Of a DNA stretch of 64,000 bases, positions 23,501 through 35,500 are shown piece by piece. Each line of letters opens with the position of its first letter. Positions within the stretch are counted from its first letter, which is position 1. The DNA lies in contig OX392535.1 in NCBI GenBank assembly GCA_947623455.1, positions 35,736,688 through 35,800,687 on the forward strand. The letters are read 5' to 3'. This DNA comes from Mimachlamys varia. Its lineage: Eukaryota; Mollusca; Bivalvia; Pectinida; Pectinidae. The position numbers and the translations under genes are program-made. The notes under the pieces are model-generated. The model saw nothing but the letters and a program-made list of their open reading frames with translations, did no database searches and was not told the DNA's origin.

Positions 23501-26500
23501 TCCGTCACGGAGAGCTGATAGAACTTCCAGGACAAATGGAATCCCCTCCGATCCTTCACCGGGTCACGAAGGCACAAGACTTCAATGTATGTCTCACTTA
23601 CCATCTACTAAATTTTCTGTAAAGCTGAGATATTTTAAGCGATTTTATTTTTGCCTTTGATCCTATACCTAGGAAAGTAAATATAATGAAGTAAAATTTT
23701 AAATGCAAGACATCAACTGCCAATACTTGTAGCAAGATAATGCAGGTGTTCATTTTCGTTCACCCAAAAATGCATTTGAACTCTTCCAATTCAAAGGTTG
23801 GAATAGTTCATTATGAAATTGCAGGGGTAAATGAGTTAATGAAATATTTACAAAAATTTAGTAGAGAAAAGCATTAATTTGATTGGAATGATCGAATGTA
23901 GACAAAATTGGTGTCTTAGATGTTCATCTAGAGTCCCCAATCATTTTTATTTCAATTTGGACTCAAACATTGATACATGTATGATATTGACCACTGTTAT
24001 TGTGAGTAACTTAAAACACCATTCATTTTACCTCTTTCCTTGTTTATTTTTATGCAAACATCTTTAAAAAAGTGTGTATTTCATCAAATCTAATTTTTGG
24101 ATAGTAATATTTTTCAATGCATTGATTTTACATTTCCGTAATAGCCTGGATTCAAGAAATTCTGGAAGAAATTGTTTTTATCGGAGGCCTCAGTAGCCAT
24201 GATGCAGGACACTTTCTGGTGGTTCTTCCTCAGTAAATATGATGTAAGTACAATATCCATATGCTGTTTTCAAGGTTACATACCTTGATGAAAATATTGC
24301 CTCCAATTTTAAGTTTATAATTAATGTAAATAAATAAAGAATACAAATCATACTGTTGTATAACCTTACATATAACTTAAGAAAAACCTGTATTTTCTAT
24401 ATTTCTTCTGTTTGTGTGACTTTGTGTGTTAGATGTTTCAGCCTAATCGAATAGAAGACCTTGACCTTCTGTTTGTGTGACCTTGACATTTTGTTGTTGT
24501 ATGTTTCAGCCTAGTCGAATAGAAGACCTTGACCTTCTATTCGTGTGACCTTGACATTGGTGTGTTGTACCTTTCAGCGGAAGAGAATAGAAGACCTTGA
24601 CCTTCTGTTTGTATGACCTTGACATTGGTGTGTTGTACGTTTCAGCCGAAGAGAATAGAGACCTTGATCTTCTGTTTGTGTGACCTTGACATTGGTTTGT
24701 TGTATGTTTCAGCCTAACCGAATAGATACCTTGACCTTTTATTCGTGTGACCTTGACATTGGTTTGTTATATATTTCAGCCTAACCGAATAGAAGACCTT
24801 GACCTTCTGTTTGATAGAATCGCGGACAGCTTTGTCGGCCTCTTTACCAGTATTCACACAGATGTCAAAGACAAGTTTCTAGCTGTAAGTAATATCTTAA
24901 AATAATAAAACATTATTATTATTGTCTGAATTCTTTCACCCCTAAAATTGGAATACTTCAAATGTGTCATCAGGGGTGATTGGAGCTAATAATGTTTCAT
25001 ATCTTTATAATTAATTAGATGCAACTCTTATACACATTTCTTGATTGATTCAATTAAAAACATTTTGACCATAAAACTTAAGACATTTCTTAAAGTGATA
25101 GTGTTTTTGTATAATGGGAATATTGATTTTCAAGTCTAATATTTATCAAAAATTGTGTAATGCTCTAACAGGAAACGCAATAAGGGAAATGTATAGAGTA
25201 GCTGTATATATATTATGATTATTCATTTTTAAATCATATTCCATTTTTTGAAGTAAGAATATCTGAAAGCCAGACAGATTTTTGTTTTCAGCAAAATAAC
25301 CTTTAGTTTATTCATTTAAGGCAATTCAGTAACAAATTATTTCAACTTATACTTATATTAATCACTTTTGTTGGCCTGGATGTTAGCGCAACTGGTTGAG
25401 CAGGTGGTACCCATACCTTTTCATTGTTTTATTGGGGAATCGAACCCCGGTCACAGGGTTCTCACTAAGTTTTGCAATAATTGGTTGACTTCAAAAGAAT
25501 AGCTGGTTGAATTTTCACTTTCTGTAATGTTGACATATATAAAAGTCTGAAAAAATAGCCTGTTCAGAGTTGGTGAATAACAGGCTACTTTTGCCAGCAA
25601 CCGGCTTTTAATGAGAACCCTGGGTCACCTTGTTGAAAAGCATGTATGATTCCACTGCACCACCCGACAACCCTGACCTATTTCAATATAAGTTATGACA
25701 TTTCGTTTTTGTTACAGTGCACTCCTCTTTATATCATGTTGCAATCGTCAGACAAAAACATGATATTAACAGGAATGTGACATTAAGAGAAAATTTTTTT
25801 TTCTCACTAAATCTAGTGCATTTCCAATCTCCATAACTAAAAGTAAGATATTCAATGTACATAATTATGAAGATGTTTCAATATATAGATAACATTATAT
25901 TAATTAAAGATCATTTTTGGGATTATTTCTTATTTCCTATGCAACATTTTGTACAAGTTGTATCTGAAATCAATGGAAATGCCATCATGTTTTGGATATT
26001 TAATGTGGTTGGTTAAAAAAAACATGATATCAAGAGGATTTCACCTCAAAATACATGTTATTAACCAAATAAAATTACATAGATTATATATAGAGAAAAT
26101 ATGGATATTTCATGTAATTTGTTAAAAAGAACATGATATTAAGAGGAAATCACCTTAAATACATGATATTAACCAAATAAAATTACATAGATTATATAGA
26201 GAGAAAAAATGGTGCTTGGGAAAAACATGATATAAAGAGGAATGTGATATTAACAGGGTTGATATTAAGTGGGGTCCACTGTACTATGATGATTTTTCAT
26301 GTTTTTCACCTGTACAGGTTTATCCGGACTGTTTAGCCCAGGCTGTGTTTATGGCCTATTGGGAAGCCTTCCCTGAATCTCGATCAAAGATGGACGAACA
26401 GTTCAAACAAGATCTCATTAACACGGTGGTGGAATGGATTACAGGTAAAATATATGTACTGTATTTGACTGGATAAATGAACTGTGTACTGATCACCAAA

Positions 26501-29468
26501 TATAGTCAACAAGTCTTATTTAACTTAAAAAGCCCCACTTTACCCTTTAAAGGTACCCCACCTTTTTCAATAGAATGGGTGCACTAATTTACGCTGGTCT
26601 AATAATGCAATCTACAGTTTTTTAATAAAAAAATGTTTCACAGAGAAAAAAAAAATACTATCTTCTTTTCCATCCTGCATTCATGTGGAATAATTTCCCC
26701 GTACATGAACATGGTTTTGTCAAATACACCCATTTTGTGTTTATAAATGCACAGTCAGTATTTGTTAGGTTGAATATTGTGTGTGTATTGGACTTCATTG
26801 TGCAATTTATACCTGTTAAGTGTACCAGGGATATTCCAATATCAGGTTTGGTTTGTACCGGTAATTAAAATCTGTATCATTTGTAGGCCTCAGACCCATG
26901 CCCAGTGTGTACAAGAGTTGGAATGTGAAACGAATGGAAGCGAAACATCGAGGAGTTGAAAACCAGGGCAAGGACGCGAAAAAAATGATGGTCACCTCCT
27001 TCAGCAACGACAGTCAGTATTCACAGCTTTATTTAGAGGGATTTTTCACATTGGGATGATTTTATGAAACAGTGATAGAACCCTTTGGTATTCTGATGGG
27101 AAAGTTATTATTCATAACTAATCAGTATCTTGGTTCGCCTTTAAAAATAAACACAGGCGGGCAAATATTTGGTTTCAACGGGCAGAAAGATGCAATAAAA
27201 GTGCCATATGTTTTTTTTTATTCTCTTGTGGGATTAACTTTAGTTAAAAGATGAAGAGAAAATTTTCAATCTCTTGTTTTCTGCTCCTTTAGAAACTAAC
27301 TAATTTTACAGTGAAAGCTCTTGTACTGTAGCATGATCAAACTGACACAGGGCATTGGATTGTTGCTAAGCAACAAACATCTACTCAGAATTGATAAGCT
27401 CCAAGATATAAAATAATTATGAAACTTAGTTTCTAAAATAAACACTCCTGTCATCTCGTTGATTGGCAAAACTCAAATTAGTGAAATACTTATAGTCACA
27501 AAATTGAATTTCTTAGCCTTAAGAATAAAATCACAAAATCATTATGCATATACTTCTGTAGATTCTCTGTATGTATATAACTTATTTTTAAAAATCTAGT
27601 AAATGCATGACATTCAATTCAGCTCATTAATCCCTGAACTTTCATAATGAAAAATTCCAACCTTCGTGTTTGAAGAGTTCAAATATGTCTTCAGTGGTAA
27701 AAGAGTTAGATCAAATTATTCATATACTTCCAGATTAACATTGAAAATAATCGTTTTAAAATTTCAGTGAAACTTTCCTTAGATATTGACTCCTTCAACA
27801 AACTGATAGATAAAATATGGGGTGTGGAGACCAACGGTAATGGAGTGTCCAGCGGCCCGACCCCTCTCCCTTCCCGCGAGGTCACCAAACTGACCAACGC
27901 CAGCAATATGTCCATGCAGAGTACTGGAATGTTGAACCAACAGTTGGAGGCAAAGTTTTCGCGGGGCAGTCCTTCTCGCTTGGCCACTTGTGGCACCCCG
28001 CGGCGTAAACCTAAAGAGGTAAGATTGCATGAACGGCTGCCTTGATATCTAGGGGTTACACTCACCTACACTCTCTACACCCCTGGAACATGTCTTTGCG
28101 AAACTGAAGGCACGCTCAGGTACCAAAAACCTTGACCAATCACCAGACTGATGCCTGTCTAATGAAGATTACAAAGGAGCCGCAACCGACTTCAAAACCC
28201 GTCAATTTTTACCATTATCTGACCTTTAGATTCTTTTGATGTACTTCAAAGGGTAGAAACAGGCAAGAACAAGTTGGCACAAACGGAGCCTTCAGTTCTG
28301 CCATGACATATTCCAGGGGTGTAGAGAGTGACGTAGGTTAATAAGCGTAACCCCTGGATATCGAGGATACACGAATAGGTACCTCAAGCATTACTTCTAA
28401 TGGTGCGACATATTGTAAGTCTCATACTCAATGATATCCAGGGGTTAGGTTCACTTTCCTAATCTGTACTACTAGAATATATCATAGAAAAATTGAAGGC
28501 ACCTGTCTAGCCATTTGATTGGACAGTCAGGTGAAAAACCTGACCAATCACTAGGACGATTCTTGGTCTTCGAATATTACAGAGAAAGGATGTCTGTCTT
28601 TAAAGCAAAAATGTTTTACATTATGCCACTGCAAGGTCCTTTTGATGTTCATCAAAGGATCAAACTAGCCTTCTTGTCTCATCCACTAGACAGTGTACAC
28701 TGATTGTACATGTATTACACTCTTCAGCTTTAATATGACAAAGTCCAGGAATGCTGAGAATATTAAAAAATATGAAGCATAACCCCTGCATATTGAGGGT
28801 ATGAAAGCTAAAAATGGGAGTCTTTAATCAATCACTCAATCTCTCGTATATCTTCTTGTGGCAACTCGAGACATAAACCTGAAAAAGTTAGTTTATCTGG
28901 ACCAGTTTCTCTGATATCACCACTTGTGGCTCCTCAATCAGTTCTTCCTGTTTAGGCTATAGCTTCCTGTAGCCACCAAGTCATTATAACAGTTATTTGT
29001 TAAAAAAATAATTTATAAAAATCAATTGTCACTAATGATTTTAGGTAATTATTTAGTTAATTAGATTTAACTCATTTACCCCTTAAACATCATAATGAAC
29101 TACTCCAACTCTAGAGCTGGGAGAGTTCAAATGTATCTTCAGGGGTGAATACGTTAACTGAATGAAATAAATAAATTCCAAGTAATTAACTGTTCAATTA
29201 ATAATTTTAAACAGAAAAAAATTAACTAGGTCCTTTAAGAGTTATTTTAAAAGTATTTATATACAAGCTGCTTAAGGTGAGTTTTCAACCTATTTCATCA
29301 AAAGTCAAACCAAAAAATTATGATTCTCCATAAAATTGTGTTTAGTATGACTATCCAGGAATTTGCATAAAGCGTGGAGGTCTCCTGGTGAGTATGGCTT
29401 TGTTAGGGAAAATTAGTTTCATTGTTTCAGTTAAACCTCATTTATCCAGACTCCAGCAATCTGAAATA

Positions 29469-29502
<34 letters not shown>

Positions 29503-32500
29503 TTCCAGGCAACTGAAATTTAGTTTTCAGATATTTTCATACAATTTTCATATTATTCAAGATACATATTTTGCTTGGAAAGCAGAGTACAGTGTTTTTT
29601 CTCTGTTGTGCTAATCAATTTACTGTACCTGTTTAAAAATGTTTTTAAATGAAACATTTATGACATAATTAAGCTCTGAAAAAAAAGAAGATAGCATTTA
29701 GCTGCTTATATCCAGGAAATAACACTTATGTACTCTGTAAATGACATTCTGATTGAAAAACAAAGGAAATCAAGAAAAAAATATTGTCCAGATTTATGAG
29801 GTTGTACAAGTTTTGTTTAAATTTGTTCCTGTTTTACTTCAAGGTTACAAAGTTAAGCCAGAGTTTCTGTTATTTGTTTTAGACTTTTAGTTCAAATGTT
29901 GTTTCTTTTTTTTTCTTCATACTGTTGAGGACTGAAATCTCCCATCAGTTTGTTTTCTTTTAACATGACATTTTACCCGAATAATTCCAGTCTACCCAGT
30001 TCTACAAATGGGTACCACATGTTTTGGAGTCCTTGAACTGGACATTTTACCTTGCCTACTGTTATTTTTGCTCTAGCCCCAACTTTGTTTATATGCTTTG
30101 ATCCAAGAACATATACATATACATAGCCTGCACAATTATTTGTAACCATGTATATTTGATACACAGTCACACCAGATAGGACCAGGCCCCGAATATGAAC
30201 GTGTGATGTTCAACACCTCTGGAAGGAGTCCACTCATCTCTCACTTCCTCCATATGAGACAGCTCAAGGATTTCCATCAGCCAGGTCGGAAAGTCCGTCG
30301 CACAGAAATTGTTGGACTCCCATATCCTTTTTGAGACTTCGTATCATGATGAAATGATTACTGTAAAATATGAAATTTTCGCGCTGTCTTTATTTCGCCC
30401 TCTCATGAAAAGATTTGAATTTGCTCTGTCTTGAATATGCCCTGTCTTGAATTTGCCCTGTCTTGAATTTGCCCTGTCTTGAATATGCCCTGTCTTGAAT
30501 ATATGCCCTGTCTTGAATTTGCTCTGTCTTGAATTTGCCCAGTCTTGAATTTGCTCTGTCTTGAATTTGTCCTCTCAAACTTGGGTTGTCATTGTATATA
30601 TGATATGAATCAAAGCCTATGATTGGAAAAATATGCACCTTGTCATAAATTTGTTCTTCTACATTGTTGGGCGAAAAGTATGAAAATAAAACAGAGGCAA
30701 ATTTTTCCAGTTTTACTGTATGGGTTTTCCAATAATCTGTTGCTGTATATTCTTTCGGGTATAATTTGGGTCCAAATTCACCAGCAAAAAAATCAGCTGT
30801 GTTTTCATAAAATCCCTGAATTTGAAAATCTGAATATATCATGCATAACTACATCTTAACTTCATCACAAGTAATTAGTTTTTTAGGTCACCTGAGACGA
30901 AATAGGTCACCACTTTGCCCGAGGGGTGGGGCTCAATCAGTTCATTTTCCTAAAATTTGTATGTACTGGAATCATTATAATGTCTTCATAGATAAAAGGG
31001 TCTTATAACCATAGCTTCCCTTTACTGATTTGGCAAAGTGGCCTCCATTTAGTACTTTCTGGTATATAATGTGTTAAAAGTATAAATGTTGCCTAATTTC
31101 AATCAGATTTGATATATATAGTGATAGATGTATTGCAACCTTATGAATGACAACTACCTCCATTCATGTAGAGGCTACATATTTCCTAGAATTGAAGAAT
31201 TTCCTCAATATCAAAACTCGGGTAGCTGGTAAGGCCCGTGGGCCTCTTGCTTGTTTGTTTTTAAGCATGTCCATACCTGTGCTAAAACTACACAGCTGTG
31301 CATTGGAAACTAAATTTTGTAATTTTTCTAATTTGATAAAATAGCAAGTTTTTTATGATGTAGACAGCTATATAAGTACTCTATCTGTCCTTGACACTAC
31401 TCACAAAACAAGGCCCCACGTATAAACAGCTCATCCAAAACTCCCTGGCTATGTCTGACGCTCTCAAGAAGGAATATCAAAAGTAAGTAAAAACTTGTTA
31501 CTGAGAATTCGCTAAAAAAAACTAATACAGTCTGTAAATTAAGACTGGTTGTCTGAAAATATTTTGTTGTTGTAAGAATATCATTAACTGTCCATACATG
31601 AAATGCCTATCTTAAAATATTCTGTTCATATTTCAAACATCTTACTTTATTAAGACAGGAAATCCTTCCGATCAACAACACTATATGATACACTGTGATA
31701 TATTTTCTGAATTGCAAGCAAAATATTCGATAAATCGAGGAAAGCAGAATTAATGTTTTTGCTAGCAAATTGGACAACCAAATTTTGTTCACTTTCATCT
31801 CCCTGTATGAAAAATAATAACTTAGGGAAACACCAGTCTGTATCTAGCATTGATATGGAAATTATATGTGAAATATAATCTGTGATGGTCCTTATAGCAT
31901 TATAGAAAGGTCTTAAAATGCAATTTTCAATGTTAGCTGTATAGTGAAAATTAACGAAGTTTTGATTGTATTGTAGGATCTGTGACCAAACCCACCAGGA
32001 GATCATGGAGCTTGAGCGTAAACAGAGGGACACCAACCGCGAAATTAATGACCTGAAGCGTGAACTGATGCTGACCAAGGATCCATATCACCTCAAGATT
32101 CTCAGCGAACGCATCCTTGGCCTTCGAGTGAGTAGACAAAATAATATGGGTAAAAACTTCATGTTTGACTTAAATTATCATCATTTTAGATAAGACATTT
32201 CTATTTACAGACTGAAATAAATGGGTTTACAATGCAAAAAAAGACATTTTTTTCATAATATTCAGATAAGACGTGTTGTCAGAATACTTAAGTCAGTCTA
32301 AAGACAAGTTGTCAGAATACGTTAATTACTCATGAAAACTTTTATTTTACAATAAAACCTTGATATAATGCCTCTAATTCATTTATCACCTTGCAAACTG
32401 CCAATTTGTTAACTTTCAGATTTTCGCCAATTTGTTAACTTACAGATTTCCCTCAATTTATTGTCATACATACTTCTTTATAACGCCAAACTTTCAATGA

Positions 32501-35500
32501 ATAATTTGCGGCAGTATAACAAGGTTTCACTGTATATCTTATGTAAGTTATCTTATATACAAGTTATTTAATTATTTACACATCAATAAATAAATAAATA
32601 AATGTGTGAAAAAATCACACGATATAAAGTGAGTATAGCCTAAAAGAATTATAAATATCATTAATAATTACTTTTGGATGATTTTATTTATCAAAGGATG
32701 TGAAGGTATGATATTTTTTTCTGACTAAATAATATATTTACAATTTACATGTATACTTTTACTTTAATGTGAAGAAATAATACACAAATATAAACATATA
32801 TCCTGTTGAATGTTAACCTACCCTTATCATATTTTACCTGTAACTCCCCGGGGGTGTGGGGATGGGGGTGTAGAGCCCCTTATGCAGAATTTAAACAGGT
32901 TTTACAAGCCTTTGCATTAGTATAAACTAACATTTTTTATTGAAAAATTGATGTTAGTTTGCAGATATATAACTCTTCTCTAAGCTAGTTTTCTTTTTTA
33001 ATGAAGTTTTTAATTTTAAGGGATATATTAATGATCCTGAACATTTTTTTTGGTTTATGAAATTTTGGAGTTCCTTTTGTTATACATATGTGTATCAGGA
33101 TCTTAAATATGTTCTTTTTCTTAAAGAAAGAAACCAATTCTTTTATAATCATATTTGAAAGATTATCCGCAATATTTTTTTAAGTCTAATTTTTTTTTAA
33201 ATCTAGTTCTTATTGGGTTGTGGTTAAGGGCAGGGTTGGGGGCTTATTAATGAGCATGGGGTTGTTAACAGGTGAAATATGGTAAAAATTAAATATATAA
33301 TATATTACCAATCCTAAATTATCTGAAATATGGATGACCGATTCCCAAGCAGGGATAAGGAATTTCTCTCACTCATGTACATATTTTATAGATTTTGTCA
33401 AACACATTGAGTCCCAGTATATGCCATGAGTTTTATGGTGAACGGTATTATGCAATAATTCTATGATGTTGACAAATTTTATACTAGATGTACAAGAGTG
33501 TAAGATTCTGTTTATCATATGACCTTTTCGGTAAATTAAACAACTAATTTAAAATCTGAATTCCACTAAAATGTTAACATTTTATGATGCAACATCACAA
33601 TATTTTCTTTGAGATGTGATAGATATTCTTACCAATCAGAAAACTGGAAGAATATGTGTATCAAATAACATCACAATACAAAATCATTAGTCATATGATA
33701 AGTAGTTGATTATGAAATATTATCGTTTACTATGGCAATGCTATATGCTGCATAATATGAGTTTGAATGCATGAACTTGGTTGTGTTTTGGTGACTGTGT
33801 ATATCATTTATGTATTGTGTGATGGTGACTGATTGTGTGACAACTGATTTCATAAATGCATGGAAAATACCCCTTTTCATACCTCCCCCACCACCACCAC
33901 CATTCAATTTTTGGGGTATCCCAAAAGAGTGTTGTTATCTCCCTTGTTTGCAATATCACAAATGTGAATTATGTTATCCGATTGTCACATGGCGCCAAAT
34001 CAACCTGTATCTGACATCAATCCAGGAACTTAATCTGACTATATATATCAAGGATTAAGAATTCTTCAATGGAATTCATATTTCAGAAACCAAAAATCGG
34101 AATTTTTAAGCTGATAAAGTATCACCCATTACGCAAAGTTGCAAAATAACCAAAATATTGTTCAGGCATTGAAATTAAATAAATTGAAAATGACTGCTGT
34201 AGATTTCTACAAATATGGCAGGTCATATTTATTCATCTTTGCATAAATTTGCTTAAAGATTTTATCGTAAATACTTTGGTCGCCAATTCAAGTGTCCCAC
34301 AAAAGCAATTTATCTTAATATTACTATCTTATACAACTTTTTGGAAAAAAATACAGACAAGTACGATCTTTTGTAACTTTGTAAACTTGATCATGGATGA
34401 TCAAGTAGAATACAATATTGTCCAAATATCTTGCAAATATAATTCTGTGTCATAAAATAAAACATAATATGAAAATCCTTCTCATTTCTTGTTATAAATT
34501 TCATTTTGTTTCATTTCTGACTTTGACTGTTCTCCTATTTCATGATTGTTTTCCCTGTATATGAAAACAAATGTGTACTTTTCAGAGAAACGGTTCCGTC
34601 GAGGACTTGTAAGTGGTTTAGACTATAAAACAGGCTATGGGCTTTCATGTCTTCTTGCGCGAGAAGCAAGTTGAACTAGTTTTTTCAAAAATCTTCTCTC
34701 TTATTCTTGAAGAAATTTATAAAATAAAAATATATTAGTAATTATTTTAGAATATGATCTTAATTTCAGCACTACTAATTGTAAATGTAAATATTTACTT
34801 GTTTATATTTGCATGGAACTAATTTTCTTACCATAAACATTTTCTAATGGGATACAGTATACTGGAATTTACTTTTCTCATATTTTTTTTTTCTGTAGAT
34901 ACACTATTTATTGAATGGTTTGGATATCATAAACATAGAAGGTCAAATGGATTAATATTCTTCTAATTTATGAATTTATATGTAATATTGAAGACATGAT
35001 ATGTCATTATTGCTACATTTGTTGTATATCATGAGAATATTTACATTGGAACCTTTGAAATCTGGATATTGTTGCTCCCAAAAATTATTGAAATGTAAAA
35101 TCAATGAAATTGTAGTAAAATCAATCTATTGATCCTTTCTGGCATTGCACAAGAAATTGTTATGATAGAGAGGGAGTCAATATAGACTGAAAGACACGAG
35201 ACATAGAGACACTTGGGACAGGGAATAGTTGTTATAGAGAGGGAGTCACTATAGACAGGGAGAAGTTGTTGTCAATATAGAGAGGGAGTCACTATAGACA
35301 GGAAGAAGTTGTTGTCAGTATAGAGAGGAGTCACTATAGGCAGGGCAAAGTTATTGTCAATATAGAGAGGGAGTCACTATAGACAGGAAGAAGTTGTTGT
35401 CAGTATAGAGAGGAGTCACTATAGACAGGAAGTAGTTAGTGTCAGTATAGAGAGGGAGTCACTATAGACAGGGAGTAGTTGTTGTCAGTATAGAGAGGAG

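Larger units (their letters stand above)
30322..31404 (+). other. U12-type AT-AC intron of FAM227 (1083 bp)
   Basis: The 5' end ATATCCTTTT is the canonical minor-spliceosome AT-AC donor. TCCTTGAC at 31388-31395 matches the U12 branch-site consensus. The intron ends in AC at 31403-31404, 10 nt after the branch A at 31394. Joining there gives GLPKQGPTYKQLI in frame; the nearby AG (31411-31412) and the earlier AC (ending 31400) both give stops. The intron carries a 16-bp tandem repeat and an interspersed repeat. Confidence 0.9.

Noticed and set aside
25372..25680. Functional tRNA gene
   Set aside because: The A box is weak, the B box is separated by a 169-bp insertion and no cloverleaf closes; better read as a SINE.
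31409..31413. GT-AG style acceptor ACAAG before GCCCC for exon 13
   Set aside because: Joining exon 12 there leads to a stop (TAA) within five codons; the AC at 31403-31404 keeps the conserved frame and fits the U12 branch site.
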